Notes: a model not told the origin generated them from the sequence alone. A stretch of DNA of 64,000 nt from Marinilactibacillus piezotolerans (GCF_900169305.1 NZ_FWDP01000004.1:1-64000), one strand, 5' to 3'; shown: positions 46,401 through 56,619, counted from the stretch's first letter. Numbers and translations are program-made.

Positions 46401-47012
46401 ATGTTAATTAGCAGTTATAACAATAAAGGAATGAACGATGTATTGACCGTTCAGCTGAAACAAATTTCTGTTGAAGAACAAATAGCAGAACGAAAAGGAA
46501 ATGTAACAAAAATCAGCATTAAAGAGACAGGGGAAACAGCAGGTTATAATTTTTTTGATGCATCTTCTATTATAGAAGTTGCTGAAAATGGTCCCATTAC
46601 TTTAACGGAATCTCAAGTATCGGCTTTAAATCAACAAATAGAAGCGAACGGCTGGAAAGACACATTGACAGCTGATGAATCACCGAAATTTGTGGTTGGA
46701 TTTGTTAAAGAATGTACCCCTATGGAAGATTCAGATCATTTAAATATTACACAAACAGAAATAGACAATAACGAAGTTGTTCAGATTGTCTGCGGAGCTT
46801 CTAATGTCGAAAAAGGGCAAAAAGTAGTCGTCGCAAAACCAGGAGCTGTTATGCCGGACGGATTAGTGATCTGGCCAGGTGAACTACGCGGCGTAAAAAG
46901 CAGCGGCATGATCTGTTCTGCAAAAGAACTAGGTATGGAACAAACAACCAAAGGAATTTTAGTACTGGAAGATTCAGAAGAAACGGGTAAACCTTTTACC
47001 GCACAACGTTAA
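46401..47012 (+). CDS. ytpR: YtpR-family tRNA-binding domain protein
   Basis: A 203-residue protein with a C-terminal OB-fold tRNA-binding domain like that of the PheT N-terminus (FVVGFVKECTPMEDSDHLNITQTEID near 97, VCGASNVEKGQKVVVAKPGAVMP near 130, VKSSGMICSAKELG near 167). The N-terminal half is the DUF4479-like extension of YtpR. It is conserved next to the M42 peptidase and murC in Firmicutes. Its role is not settled. Confidence 0.92.
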   Translation: MLISSYNNKGMNDVLTVQLKQISVEEQIAERKGNVTKISIKETGETAGYNFFDASSIIEVAENGPITLTESQVSALNQQIEANGWKDTLTADESPKFVVGFVKECTPMEDSDHLNITQTEIDNNEVVQIVCGASNVEKGQKVVVAKPGAVMPDGLVIWPGELRGVKSSGMICSAKELGMEQTTKGILVLEDSEETGKPFTAQR

Positions 47013-47053
47013 GCTAACAGAAATTTAATCTAGATGCGAAAGGAGGAAGCGAT

Positions 47054-47737
47054 GTGAAAGACTACGATGGACCAAGTTTTTTAAAACACACTTATAAGCA
47101 GATAGAACATACTTCTACAGAACGTCTAAAAAATAATATGGGGCTTTTTAAGACAGAAGATGAAAAAGCAAATGATCGGAAGCTGTTCAAAGAAAAAACT
47201 GCTCATACGCTTCCCAGCCAGATTAAAAAAAGAAATGATATTGAGAAAGGGTTCCAGGAGTATTTGAATGAGCGAAAAAGCAATCCTGCGTCTATACGTT
47301 CAGAGCATTATATCGAACCGCCATTTGAAGCCAGTAAAGTGCCTTCTCCCATCTTTGGTTATAAACAACCGGCGTTAAAGCAAGAAGAAAAATGGAGTTA
47401 CGAACAATTAAAGCAAGAGCTTGAGAAACCGGCAGAAGACTTTATCTTGTTTGAAGAATTTGCGACACCTGAATTGCGTCAACAGTGGAGTAAAGAAGGA
47501 CAGCGGGATTCAGAGAAAAGTCAGTCGTTCGAAAACGCTGAAAAATTGCAGTATAGTCAGCAGCCTAAAACTTTGAAAGAACAGTTTTCTTCAAAAGATA
47601 CCCAAAGCAGCGAAAATCCAAATAACAAAAGAATGCGCTTGAAACGATCACTGATGCATATCATCCAAGAAGAACAGTTAGGCAATAATGAGAAAAAAAG
47701 GAATATTCCAGGATTTTTTTCTGATGAAAATGAATAA
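47054..47737 (+). CDS. Probable stand-alone N-terminal remnant of DNA translocase SftA
   Basis: A 227-residue, charged, Gln/Glu/Lys-rich, probably largely disordered protein with no membrane helix. The segment PPFEASKVPSPIFGYKQP near residue 92 resembles a motif in the N-terminal region of Bacillus SftA (…PSPIYGF…). The gene sits exactly where sftA (ytpS) lies in B. subtilis, between ytpR and murC. The FtsK-type motor (Walker A and B) is absent, and only 145 nt separate it from murC. Start is GTG 47054 with AAAGGAGGAAG upstream; ATG 47052 leads straight to a stop. The relationship is an inference from one motif plus position. Confidence 0.6.
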   Translation: MKDYDGPSFLKHTYKQIEHTSTERLKNNMGLFKTEDEKANDRKLFKEKTAHTLPSQIKKRNDIEKGFQEYLNERKSNPASIRSEHYIEPPFEASKVPSPIFGYKQPALKQEEKWSYEQLKQELEKPAEDFILFEEFATPELRQQWSKEGQRDSEKSQSFENAEKLQYSQQPKTLKEQFSSKDTQSSENPNNKRMRLKRSLMHIIQEEQLGNNEKKRNIPGFFSDENE

Positions 47738-47773
47738 AGTCTTATCTCTTAAATGTGTCAAAGACTAGATTTT

Positions 47774-47801
47774 TTGAACTTTTTCCATTATAGTATACAA
47801 T
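47774..47801 (+). promoter_or_regulatory. Probable murC promoter
   Basis: TTGAAC (47774-47779), 16-nt spacer, TACAAT (47796-47801), about 80 nt before murC. Confidence 0.6.
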
Positions 47802-47882
47802 CGTATGTAATTAATCTAGTTTATGCCATAGGCAAGAGACTATGCGGATCAGCGTATAGCAAATATTTGGAGGATTTTAAAA

Positions 47883-49211
47883 ATGGATCAATCGAAAATT
47901 TACCATTTTGTTGGAATTAAAGGTTCTGGAATGAGTGCGTTAGCGCTGATTCTGCACGACAAAGGATTTGATGTACAGGGTTCAGATGTCAACAAGTTCT
48001 TTTTTACCCAAGAAAATCTTGAAAAAGCTCACATTCCAATTTATGTTTTTAATGAAAACAATATTAAAGAAAATATGATCATTATTGCAGGAAATGCATT
48101 TCCTGACACACATGAAGAAATTGTTCGGGCACGAGAATTAGGATTAAAAGTCATTCGCTACCACGACTTCCTTGGAGAATTGAGCAATCAGTTCACAAGT
48201 GTATCTATTACCGGATCACATGGTAAAACCAGTACAACTGGGCTATTATCTCACGTTTTGAGCGGAATCGAAAAGACAAGTTACTTGATTGGAGACGGTA
48301 CAGGACATGGCGAAGAAGATGCAGAATACTTTGTATTAGAAGCCTGCGAGTACCGCAGACATTTCTTGGCTTATCAGACGGACTACGCACTGATTACCAA
48401 TATCGACTTTGATCATCCAGATTATTATACGAGCATTGAAGATGTGGAAGAAGCTTTCCAGACCTTCGCTTCGCATATTAAAAAAGCAGTATTTGCCTGC
48501 GGTGATGACGAGCGGTTACAAAACCTGCAGGTAGCTGTCCCCGTTGTATTCTATGGCTTTGGCAATAATAACGATTTTCAGGCAAAAAATCTGGTCCGCA
48601 CTACAGAAGGATCTTCCTTTGATGTCTATGTGCGTGGAGATTATTATGGCCAGTTTACGATTCCTTCTTTCGGAAAGCATAATGTACAAAATGCATTAGG
48701 CGTTATTGCTTTTTGCCATTACGAAGGAGTCAACCAGGATAAAGTGGCTGAACGTCTGAAAAGTTTTTCTGGAGTTAAAAGAAGATTCACTGAAAAACAA
48801 GTGATGGACACAGTTATTATAGATGATTATGCTCACCATCCTGCAGAAATCAAAGCAACTTTGGACGCAGCACGTCAAAAATATCCTGACAGAGAAATCG
48901 TTGCTGTTTTCCAGCCGCACACATTCACCAGAACAGTAGCTTTGCTGAGCGAGTTTGGTGAAGCACTGGATTTAGCGGATTTTGTTTATCTCTGTGAAAT
49001 CTTCACTTCTGCCAGAGAACAGTCGGGTACGATCACGATTGAAGACCTGCTGGATAAAACAGAAAAAGGTGTTTCTGTTGTCAGCGAAGAAGACATGTCC
49101 CCGCTGCTGAAACATAGAGGATCTGTTTTTGTCTTTATGGGAGCTGGGGATGTTGAGAAGTTTGAGCATGCCTTTGAATCATTGTTAAGTCAGACAAAAG
49201 CACAATATTAA
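47883..49211 (+). CDS. murC: UDP-N-acetylmuramate-L-alanine ligase
   Basis: MurC (442 residues) adds the first peptide-stem residue to UDP-MurNAc in the cytoplasm. The N-terminal Rossmann segment [16 protein letters not shown], the ATP loop [12 protein letters not shown] near residue 109, the central [10 protein letters not shown] near 155 and [12 protein letters not shown] near 318 are diagnostic. ATG 47883 follows GGAGG. It is the only Mur ligase in the window and has its own promoter and terminator. Confidence 0.98.
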   Translation: MDQSKIYHFVGIKGSGMSALALILHDKGFDVQGSDVNKFFFTQENLEKAHIPIYVFNENNIKENMIIIAGNAFPDTHEEIVRARELGLKVIRYHDFLGELSNQFTSVSITGSHGKTSTTGLLSHVLSGIEKTSYLIGDGTGHGEEDAEYFVLEACEYRRHFLAYQTDYALITNIDFDHPDYYTSIEDVEEAFQTFASHIKKAVFACGDDERLQNLQVAVPVVFYGFGNNNDFQAKNLVRTTEGSSFDVYVRGDYYGQFTIPSFGKHNVQNALGVIAFCHYEGVNQDKVAERLKSFSGVKRRFTEKQVMDTVIIDDYAHHPAEIKATLDAARQKYPDREIVAVFQPHTFTRTVALLSEFGEALDLADFVYLCEIFTSAREQSGTITIEDLLDKTEKGVSVVSEEDMSPLLKHRGSVFVFMGAGDVEKFEHAFESLLSQTKAQY

Positions 49212-49242
49212 AAAAATGTTTAGATAAATATGGCTATTTTCA

Positions 49243-49273
49243 TAAAACTATCTCGTTAGAGGTAGTTTTTTTG
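49243..49273 (+). terminator. Terminator after murC
   Basis: AAAACTATCTC and GAGGTAGTTTT (one wobble) around GTTA, followed by T tract. Confidence 0.85.
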
Positions 49274-49412
49274 TGGCTAAAAACCAGTTTTGTCATCTCT
49301 TGAATGAATAAAGCTGCAGAATAAGGACGTTCTCTTTTTTAAAGTATCCATTTTTGATAAAATAAGTAAAATGATGTCTTAATTGAACGGATAAAATGAG
49401 GAGTCGAAGCTG

Positions 49413-52076
49413 ATGGCTGAGCAAAAGAAATTATTATTAATTGATGGGTATAGTATAGCATTTCGTGCTTTTTACGGCTTACATAGCCAGTTAGAACGAA
49501 TGAAAAACAGAAACGGTCTACACACAAATGCATTATATGGTATTCATAATATGCTGGAAGTAATTGTAGACAAAGAACAACCAACGCATGCATTAGTGGC
49601 CTTTGATGCCGGGAAAACGACTTTTCGTCATGAATACTTTGAAGATTATAAAGGCGGAAGATCCAGTATGCCAGCGGAATTCGCCGAGCAGATTCCTTTT
49701 ATTAAAGATCTGCTTGCCGGTTTCGGTTTGAAATCTTATCAGCTTGTCAATTATGAAGCGGATGATATTATCGGAACACTTTCGAAACAGGCTGAAGCTG
49801 AAGGGTTTGATGTAGTGATTCTGACAGGAGATCGAGATTTGACACAGCTGGCATCTCATAAAGTCAGGATTGATATTACCAAAAAAGGCGTCAGTGATTT
49901 AAAAGAATACTCAGCAGACTCGATTATGGAAGAAATGGGCATCGAGCCGTATCAGATTGTGGATATGAAAGGGCTCGCAGGAGACTCATCCGATAATATC
50001 CCTGGTGTAACTAATATTGGAGAGAAAACCGCTCTGAAACTGTTGAAAGAGTATCATTCTATCGAAAAACTTTATGAAAAAATAGATGAAATGAAAAAGT
50101 CCAAGCGAAAAGAAAACCTGATCAATGAAAAAGAAACTGCACTGCTCAGTAAAAAGCTGGCTACGATCGATGTCAATGCTCCAATCGAGATCACCTTGCA
50201 GGAACTGGCTTACGCTGGAATGAATATGGAAGATTTGATTGCTTTTTATAAAGAGATGGACTTCCAATCTCACTTGAACAAACTAGACACAGCTGAATAT
50301 ATGGAACAGCTAGCAGATGAAGTGGATGATATTGAGTATCAGTATGTGCACGAAATCACTGATGATATGTTTGAACCGGATATGGCACTTTACATTGAAA
50401 TGCTGGACGATAATTACCATCAATCAGAAATCGTTTCTGTCGGATGGGGAAATGAAAAAAATCGGTTCGTTGCGGAACCGCTTCAAGCTTTCCAATCAGA
50501 GGCTTTCAAAAAATGGATAGAGTCTGAAACGATCCGAAAAGCTGTATACGATACAAAGCGGACCTATGTAGCATTAAATCGTAAAGGATTGAAGTTAAGA
50601 GGAACAAGTTTTGATATTCTGCTTGCTTCTTATCTGCTCACAGCAGAAGACAGCAGCAGCGGAGATGTAGCGGATATCGCTAATAAACATGACTATCAAG
50701 CAGTTTCTCCAGATGAAGTGGTCTATGGAAAAGGCAAAAAGAAGAAAGTCCCTGATGATTTATCATTAATGAGAGACCATATTGCACGAAAATTACAAGC
50801 AATTGTGACGCTCTCTAACCAGATGAATGCTCAACTAGTGGAAAATCAGCAAGAAGAGCTGTTGAAAGACATGGAAATTCCGCTGGCAGTTGTATTAGCG
50901 GAGATGGAGATTCAAGGAATCACAGTAGACGCCGACCGTCTTGAAAGAATGAAAGCAGAATTTGCAGAGACATTAACTTCAATCGAGGAAAGAATCTTTG
51001 AAGAAGCTGGCGAAGAATTCAACATCAATTCCCCTAAACAATTGGGCGTAATCTTGTTTGAAAAAATGGGATATCCAGTTATTAAGAAAACAAAAACAGG
51101 TTACTCTACAGCTCAAGATGTTCTGGAAAAATTAAAAGACGAAGCACCGATCGTTGAATATATTTTGCAGTACAGACAGATTGCCAAGATTCAGTCTACT
51201 TATATTGAAGGCTTGTTGAGAGTGATTCATCCAGAATCAAGCAAGATCCATACTCGTTACTTGCAGACAGTAGCTCGTACAGGACGGTTAAGTTCAGTAG
51301 ATCCTAATCTGCAAAATATTCCAGTGCGTCTGGAAGAAGGCCGAAAGATCCGGGAAGCTTTTATTCCTAGAAAAGAGGGCTGGAAAATCTTCGCATCAGA
51401 TTATTCACAAATCGAATTGCGAGTCTTAGCGCATATTTCAGATGACGACCATCTGAAGCAAGCATTTATTGAAGAACAAGATATCCATACCAGTACAGCT
51501 ATGCGAGTCTTTGATCTGAAGGATCCCAGCGAAGTAACGGCGAATATGCGCAGAGATGCAAAAGCCGTTAACTTTGGTATCGTCTATGGAATCAGTGATT
51601 ACGGCTTATCTCAAAGTCTGAATATTACCAGAAAAGAAGCGCAAGAATATATTGATACGTACTTTGACAGATTCCCTGGTGTTAAACAATTTATTGATAA
51701 TATTATACGAGAAGCCAAAGATAAAGGATTTGTAGATACCTTATTCCACAGAAGAAGGTATCTGCCTGAAATCAACTCTCGCAACTTCAATCTGCGGACG
51801 TTCGCAGAAAGAACGGCGATGAATACGCCGATTCAAGGGAGTGCTGCCGATATACTGAAAGTAGCAATGATCAATATGGCAGATAAAATTGAAGAAAAAG
51901 GACTGCAGGCTACAATGCTGCTCCAGGTTCATGATGAACTGATTTTTGAAGCTCCGGAAGAAGAAATCCCCGTATTAAAAGACTTAGTCAAAGAAGTCAT
52001 GGAGACGGCCGTTGATTTATCTGTACCGCTTAAAGTAGAAAGCAGCTGGGGAGACAGCTGGTATGAAGCAAAATAA
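49413..52076 (+). CDS. polA: DNA polymerase I
   Basis: Pol I (887 residues) removes primers and fills gaps. The 5' nuclease domain (about 1-295) has the usual acidic residues (LLLIDGYSIAFRAFYG; YEADDIIGTLS; LTGDRDLTQL; KGLAGDSSDNIPGV). The middle domain (about 310-480) aligns with the 3'-5' proofreading fold but lacks the DxE motif (MALYIEML), as in Bacillus Pol I. The polymerase domain carries FASDYSQIELRVLAHIS near 660, RRDAKAVNFGIVYG near 710 and LLQVHDELIFE near 832. It leads the polA-mutM-coaE-nrdR-dnaB-dnaI series. Confidence 0.98.
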   Translation: MAEQKKLLLIDGYSIAFRAFYGLHSQLERMKNRNGLHTNALYGIHNMLEVIVDKEQPTHALVAFDAGKTTFRHEYFEDYKGGRSSMPAEFAEQIPFIKDLLAGFGLKSYQLVNYEADDIIGTLSKQAEAEGFDVVILTGDRDLTQLASHKVRIDITKKGVSDLKEYSADSIMEEMGIEPYQIVDMKGLAGDSSDNIPGVTNIGEKTALKLLKEYHSIEKLYEKIDEMKKSKRKENLINEKETALLSKKLATIDVNAPIEITLQELAYAGMNMEDLIAFYKEMDFQSHLNKLDTAEYMEQLADEVDDIEYQYVHEITDDMFEPDMALYIEMLDDNYHQSEIVSVGWGNEKNRFVAEPLQAFQSEAFKKWIESETIRKAVYDTKRTYVALNRKGLKLRGTSFDILLASYLLTAEDSSSGDVADIANKHDYQAVSPDEVVYGKGKKKKVPDDLSLMRDHIARKLQAIVTLSNQMNAQLVENQQEELLKDMEIPLAVVLAEMEIQGITVDADRLERMKAEFAETLTSIEERIFEEAGEEFNINSPKQLGVILFEKMGYPVIKKTKTGYSTAQDVLEKLKDEAPIVEYILQYRQIAKIQSTYIEGLLRVIHPESSKIHTRYLQTVARTGRLSSVDPNLQNIPVRLEEGRKIREAFIPRKEGWKIFASDYSQIELRVLAHISDDDHLKQAFIEEQDIHTSTAMRVFDLKDPSEVTANMRRDAKAVNFGIVYGISDYGLSQSLNITRKEAQEYIDTYFDRFPGVKQFIDNIIREAKDKGFVDTLFHRRRYLPEINSRNFNLRTFAERTAMNTPIQGSAADILKVAMINMADKIEEKGLQATMLLQVHDELIFEAPEEEIPVLKDLVKEVMETAVDLSVPLKVESSWGDSWYEAK

Positions 52077-52083
52077 TTAAATA

Positions 52084-52131
52084 AAAGAAGCAAGAATCAA
52101 AGCGGAATATTAAGCTTTTTCTTGCTTCTTT
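52084..52131 (+). terminator. Hairpin between polA and mutM
   Basis: AAAGAAGCAAGAA (52084-52096) pairs perfectly with TTCTTGCTTCTTT (52119-52131), 13 bp, 22-nt loop. The tract after it is only weakly T-rich, so termination may be partial; the mutM Shine-Dalgarno lies 20 nt later. Confidence 0.6.
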
Positions 52132-52165
52132 CCCTTTGAACCCTGAAAAAGAAAGGAAGAAAGCA

Positions 52166-52990
52166 GTGCCTGAATTACCAGAAGTAGAAAGTGTCAGAAC
52201 AGGTCTAGAAAAATTGATCAAAGGTAAAAAGATTACGAATGCCAAAGTTTTATGGCCCCGGATCATAGCGGAACCCAACCGTATAGAAGACTTTGAGCAA
52301 CGGATCGTTGGACAAACCATTCACTCCATTGATAGAAGAGGGAAATTTTTGATCTTTCATTTGAGTAAAGATGTTTTGATTTCTCACCTTAGAATGGAAG
52401 GAAAGTATCGTATAGAAAAGAAAGAAGTTCCATTCTCTAAGCATACGCATGTGATTCTTGAACTGGATGAAGAAGCGGAATTAAGATACTTGGATGTCAG
52501 GAAGTTCGGACGCATGTCATTGATTGAGCACAGCGAGCTGGAAAATCATCCTTCCTTGAAAAAATTAGGGCCCGAGCCTATTGAAGAAGGGTTGCTTATT
52601 GAACCATTTCAACTAAACTTAAAGAAACGGAAAAAATCGATCAAAGCTGTTCTGTTGGACCAGACGATTGTGGCTGGTATTGGGAATATATATGCGGATG
52701 AGATTTTATACGAAGCCAGCATCCATCCTGAAAGATATGCTGATTCACTGAAGGTTGAAGAAGTGCAAACCTTGCGGACGGCGATCCTCGATGTTATGAG
52801 GAAAGCGGTAGCTGCTGGCGGAACAACAATTCGTACGTATCAGAATGCTTTTGGAGAAACGGGTGCCTATCAAGCACAATTAAACGTATATGGACGAAGT
52901 GGCTTAAATTGTCGGCGATGCGGAAATACAATTGAAAAAATCAAAGTCGCTCAAAGAGGCACGCATTTTTGTCCTGTTTGTCAGGATTAA
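52166..52990 (+). CDS. mutM: Formamidopyrimidine-DNA glycosylase
   Basis: MutM/Fpg (274 residues) excises 8-oxoguanine and formamidopyrimidines and nicks the abasic site. The catalytic proline must follow the initiator Met; this fixes the start at GTG 52166 (M-PELPEVE), although the frame is open 30 nt further upstream. The lysine of the beta-hairpin region, the H2TH segment (DQTIVAGIGNIYADEIL near 163) and the C-terminal zinc finger CRRCGNTIEKIKVAQRGTHFCPVCQ-type cysteines (four) are present. Confidence 0.97.
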   Translation: MPELPEVESVRTGLEKLIKGKKITNAKVLWPRIIAEPNRIEDFEQRIVGQTIHSIDRRGKFLIFHLSKDVLISHLRMEGKYRIEKKEVPFSKHTHVILELDEEAELRYLDVRKFGRMSLIEHSELENHPSLKKLGPEPIEEGLLIEPFQLNLKKRKKSIKAVLLDQTIVAGIGNIYADEILYEASIHPERYADSLKVEEVQTLRTAILDVMRKAVAAGGTTIRTYQNAFGETGAYQAQLNVYGRSGLNCRRCGNTIEKIKVAQRGTHFCPVCQD

Positions 52991-53043
52991 GCAGTTTTGA
53001 TTAAGGTGCAGGTTTATATTGAGCAGGTCGAAGGTGGGAAAGT

Positions 53044-53649
53044 ATGTCATATGTATTGGGGTTAACCGGCGGAATTGCTACAGGCAAATCAACAGTCAGC
53101 TGCCTATTTTCTAAGCACGGATTTAAAATCGTCGATGCCGATCTAGGTGCTCGAGCGATATTGGAACCTGGTACACCTGGGCTGGAAGCTGTCAGAAAGC
53201 TGTTCGGAGACCAAGTGTTGTTAGAGACAGGTCAGCTGGACCGAAATAAAGTAGGACAGATGGTCTTCAGCGACCCAGTAAAACGGAAAGCGCTAGATCA
53301 ATGTTTAGCAGTCTATATTAAGGAATGGATTATCAAAGAGAAAAATAAACATATAAAAAATCACGAATCCTTGATTATTCTAGATATTCCTTTGCTGTAT
53401 GAGGCAGGGTATGATCAGGAAGTTGATGAAGTAATGGTTGTTTATGTAGATGAGCAGACGCAGATGGACCGCTTAATGAAAAGAAATCAGTTAACAGCAG
53501 CAGAGGCTAAAGCTCGAATCTCAGCGCAAATACCGCTATCTGAAAAAGCAAGAAAAGCTGATACAGTGATTCATAATGATGGAACCATTGCCGAAACAGA
53601 AGCGCAAGTAACGGACTGGCTTATTCATAAAGGGTATTACAGCGAATAA
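53044..53649 (+). CDS. coaE: Dephospho-CoA kinase
   Basis: CoaE (201 residues) phosphorylates dephospho-CoA, the last step of coenzyme A synthesis. The P-loop GLTGGIATGKST lies at residue 6, DADLGARAILEPG near 31 and LDIPLLYEAG near 108. It follows mutM by 53 nt, a pairing common in Firmicutes. Confidence 0.97.
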   Translation: MSYVLGLTGGIATGKSTVSCLFSKHGFKIVDADLGARAILEPGTPGLEAVRKLFGDQVLLETGQLDRNKVGQMVFSDPVKRKALDQCLAVYIKEWIIKEKNKHIKNHESLIILDIPLLYEAGYDQEVDEVMVVYVDEQTQMDRLMKRNQLTAAEAKARISAQIPLSEKARKADTVIHNDGTIAETEAQVTDWLIHKGYYSE

Positions 53650-53710
53650 ACCTGTGGTATAATAGGCATTATCAAATTATCGGAAAGATCATAGAAAAGG
53701 ACTGATAACT

Positions 53711-54178
53711 GTGCAATGTCCTCGCTGTCAAAATAACGGAAGCAAAGTAGTCGATAGTCGGCCGGCAGATGATGGAAAAGCCATTCGCAGACGCAGAGAA
53801 TGTGAAAAATGCGGATATCGTTTCACAACATTTGAACGATTGGAACAAGCACCAATATTAGTGGTGAAGAAAAATGGCAACCGAGAAGAGTTCAGCCGAG
53901 AAAAGCTGCTGCGTGGATTAAGAAGAGCATGCGAAAAACGTCCTGTCACAGCTGAAGAACAAGAGCGGATTGTCAATCGAGTAGAATACAAGATCCGAGA
54001 CCATGGAGAAAGCGAAGTGAAATCTACAAAAGTCGGAGAATACGTAATGGAAGAACTGGCCGATTTAGATGATGTAGCTTATATTCGTTTCGCAAGCGTT
54101 TATAGACAATTCAAAGATATTGAAGTATTCATGAAAGAAATGCAGGAACTAGATAAGAAACGAAAAGAACATGAGTAA
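53711..54178 (+). CDS. nrdR: Transcriptional repressor NrdR
   Basis: NrdR (155 residues) represses ribonucleotide reductase genes according to the dATP/ATP state. An N-terminal zinc ribbon ([16 protein letters not shown] and [12 protein letters not shown]) precedes an ATP-cone domain ([20 protein letters not shown] near 51). Start is GTG 53711. No NrdR box is visible in the genes here, so its targets lie elsewhere. It lies upstream of the primosome genes dnaB-dnaI, as in Bacillus. Confidence 0.97.
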   Translation: MQCPRCQNNGSKVVDSRPADDGKAIRRRRECEKCGYRFTTFERLEQAPILVVKKNGNREEFSREKLLRGLRRACEKRPVTAEEQERIVNRVEYKIRDHGESEVKSTKVGEYVMEELADLDDVAYIRFASVYRQFKDIEVFMKEMQELDKKRKEHE

Positions 54179-54216
54179 GAAATATATTTAATCAACCTCA
54201 AAGAAAGGGGAAAGAA

Positions 54217-55641
54217 ATGAATTACCCATGGCAATATGTTAGTCCAAAAGATCATTACACATTAAAACAGTCAATTCCCCTTTCTGATCAGGATGTTCAG
54301 GTATTAACGGCGATTTATCAGCCGCTTATAGGAAATGCAGCTTATGCACTGTATATGCAGCTGAAAGCTGCTATCCATTCAGCAAACAGCTGGACGGAAC
54401 CAAAACCGCTATCTACATTATTGGCGGTTTTAGATATGGGGATTCCTGAATTGTATCAAGCTCGTATCCGTTTAGAAGGACTCGGGTTGTTGAATGTATA
54501 TAAAAGCAATAAGGAAACAGATCATTATCTTTTTGAACTGAAGCCGCCATTGTCTGCTGTTCAGTTTTTCAACGATCATATGATGAGATTGATTCTGTTT
54601 GAAAAAGTCGGTGAACGACTATTCAATGAAATCAGAAGCCAGTTTGAAATAGATGAACCGAATAAACAAGACTATACAGAAATTACAAAATCGTTTCTGG
54701 ATGTTTACCATTTTAATATACAGAAACATAATCAACTGAACACGATTCCAATCAAGCCGATCTTGAACGAGAAGCCGGATTTTTCACCCGGCAGTCAACT
54801 TAACGAACAAAGTGAATTTGACTGGAAATTTTTTATGGACGGGCTGAATCGTCAGTTTATTGACAAGCGCTCTATTAACCAAGAAGTCAGAGCCGTGATC
54901 CTTTCCCTTCATGAGATTTACGGGTTGAACGAATTGGATTTGCAAAAATACGTTTTGCAGGCAACGAATATTGAGACCTCAAAAGTAGATCAGGATAAAT
55001 TGGCGCAAATTGTACAGCAAGCCTTTCATCGCCAGCAAGCCAATCGAGTTCAGTTGAATGATTATGTAGGCGAAACAATCCAATCTGAACAAACACAATC
55101 TTCCAATCGCCGCTACCGGTTGACGCAAGAGGGGTTTAATGATCATGAGATTGAAGTGATCCTTCACGCAGAAGAAGTAAAACCAGGCGAATATCTCAGC
55201 TCAATCAAGTCACAAAAAGGCGGGTTTGTCTCAAGCAATGAAATGTGGGTCATCAAAGAGCTGGTCGAACAGTCGTCTTTACCCTCAGCCGTAGTGAATA
55301 TCTTGATCAACTATATTCTGATCGGGAAAAACGCTCCTGTACTGGAAAAGAACCTGGCTCTTAAAGTGGCCAATGACTGGGCTCAAAATCAAATTGCTTC
55401 CCCGGAAGCGGCGCTTAAAAAAGTAAAAACACTATACGCTGAGTCCAGAAACAATACGCAACGGAAAACTCAGAAAAAACATCCATCCAGATATAAGAAT
55501 CAATCAAATGCAAAAAAAGAAACGCTTCCTGAATGGGCGACCGAAGAAAATAAAGGGGAAGAGATTGACCTGGAAAAACAAGCAGAATTCCGAAAACGAC
55601 TGGAACGGATTCGAAATCGGAACAAAGGTGGTGAGCAATAA
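54217..55641 (+). CDS. dnaB: Primosomal helicase-loading protein DnaB (Gram-positive type)
   Basis: A 474-residue Firmicutes DnaB, which is a replication-initiation protein and not the DnaB helicase. It contains an N-terminal winged-helix-like region (YQPLIGNAAYALYMQLKAA near 31) and a DnaB_2 domain (LTQEGFNDHEIEVILHAEE near 303; NEMWVIKELVEQSSLPSAVVNILINYIL near 342). Together with DnaD and DnaI it loads the helicase at the origin and at restarting forks. The tail is basic. Its stop overlaps the dnaI start as TAATG. Confidence 0.94.
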   Translation: MNYPWQYVSPKDHYTLKQSIPLSDQDVQVLTAIYQPLIGNAAYALYMQLKAAIHSANSWTEPKPLSTLLAVLDMGIPELYQARIRLEGLGLLNVYKSNKETDHYLFELKPPLSAVQFFNDHMMRLILFEKVGERLFNEIRSQFEIDEPNKQDYTEITKSFLDVYHFNIQKHNQLNTIPIKPILNEKPDFSPGSQLNEQSEFDWKFFMDGLNRQFIDKRSINQEVRAVILSLHEIYGLNELDLQKYVLQATNIETSKVDQDKLAQIVQQAFHRQQANRVQLNDYVGETIQSEQTQSSNRRYRLTQEGFNDHEIEVILHAEEVKPGEYLSSIKSQKGGFVSSNEMWVIKELVEQSSLPSAVVNILINYILIGKNAPVLEKNLALKVANDWAQNQIASPEAALKKVKTLYAESRNNTQRKTQKKHPSRYKNQSNAKKETLPEWATEENKGEEIDLEKQAEFRKRLERIRNRNKGGEQ

Positions 55642-56570
55642 TGGAAAGTATTCGCAGCCAACTGGAAAATATGATGGATACGAGTAAAATGAATCAGCGC
55701 TTCAGAGAAATTATGAAGAATGAAGTGTTCTCTGATCCTGATGTTCGCCAGTTTATTGCAGAACATAAAAATATTCTGGATAAAGAAGCAATCGAAAAAA
55801 GTGCAGCCAAATTATATGAGTTCGTCATTGAAAAAAAGAAGGCGGCTGCCAAAAGCGGTGAATTAATGCCGGGATATGTTCCTAGACTGCTGATCAATAA
55901 CCGAAGAGTGGACGTTGCTTACGAACCCTCTGCGGATTTATTGAATCGTCAGAAACTGGAAGCAGTGCAAGAGCGGATCCACTCAATGTATATGCCTAAA
56001 GATATCAAACAGTTTAGTATGGAACAGTTTGAAAGTACAGCTGGAAGAGTCGATGCAGTCCAGAAGGCTTACGATTTCATTGACCATTTCTTGACAGATC
56101 CCAACAAATTTCATAAAGCATTATATCTGCATGGGAAATTTGGAGTAGGAAAAACGTTCTTACTTGGAGCCATCGCTCATGAGCTTTCAGAGCAGGGGCA
56201 TGCCTCTACGCTCGTACATTTTCCAACATTTGCAGTAGAAATGAAAAACTCTATTGGACAGAATACAACAGAAGAAAAGTTGAATGTCTTTAAAAGAGCG
56301 CATATTTTGATGATTGATGATATAGGTGCTGATTCAATGTCCAGTTGGATTCGTGATGATGTCCTAGGCGTTATTCTCCAGTATCGGATGCAGGAACAGC
56401 TGCCGACCTTTTTCTCCTCTAACTTTGATATGGCCCATTTGGAAGAAGAACATTTCCGTGTTTCTCAACGTGGAGAAACTGAACCGCTGAAAGCCAAACG
56501 TATTATGGAACGGATCAAATTCCTGGCAGAAGAAGTGGAAATGACAGGGGACAACCGTAGAAATGGGTAA
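55641..56570 (+). CDS. dnaI: Primosomal helicase loader DnaI
   Basis: A 309-residue AAA+ loader. Walker A GKFGVGKTF near residue 170, Walker B HILMIDDIGADSMSSW near 228, sensor-like FFSSNFDM near 262 and arginine-finger context RIMERIKFL near 292. The N-terminal domain (about 1-120) contacts the replicative helicase. It loads the DnaC-type helicase together with DnaB. It is the last gene of the polA-dnaI series. Confidence 0.96.
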   Translation: MESIRSQLENMMDTSKMNQRFREIMKNEVFSDPDVRQFIAEHKNILDKEAIEKSAAKLYEFVIEKKKAAAKSGELMPGYVPRLLINNRRVDVAYEPSADLLNRQKLEAVQERIHSMYMPKDIKQFSMEQFESTAGRVDAVQKAYDFIDHFLTDPNKFHKALYLHGKFGVGKTFLLGAIAHELSEQGHASTLVHFPTFAVEMKNSIGQNTTEEKLNVFKRAHILMIDDIGADSMSSWIRDDVLGVILQYRMQEQLPTFFSSNFDMAHLEEEHFRVSQRGETEPLKAKRIMERIKFLAEEVEMTGDNRRNG

Positions 56571-56619
56571 TAGAAATAACGGTTGAAACTTTACAACAAG
56601 CATGATATTCTACTATTAT

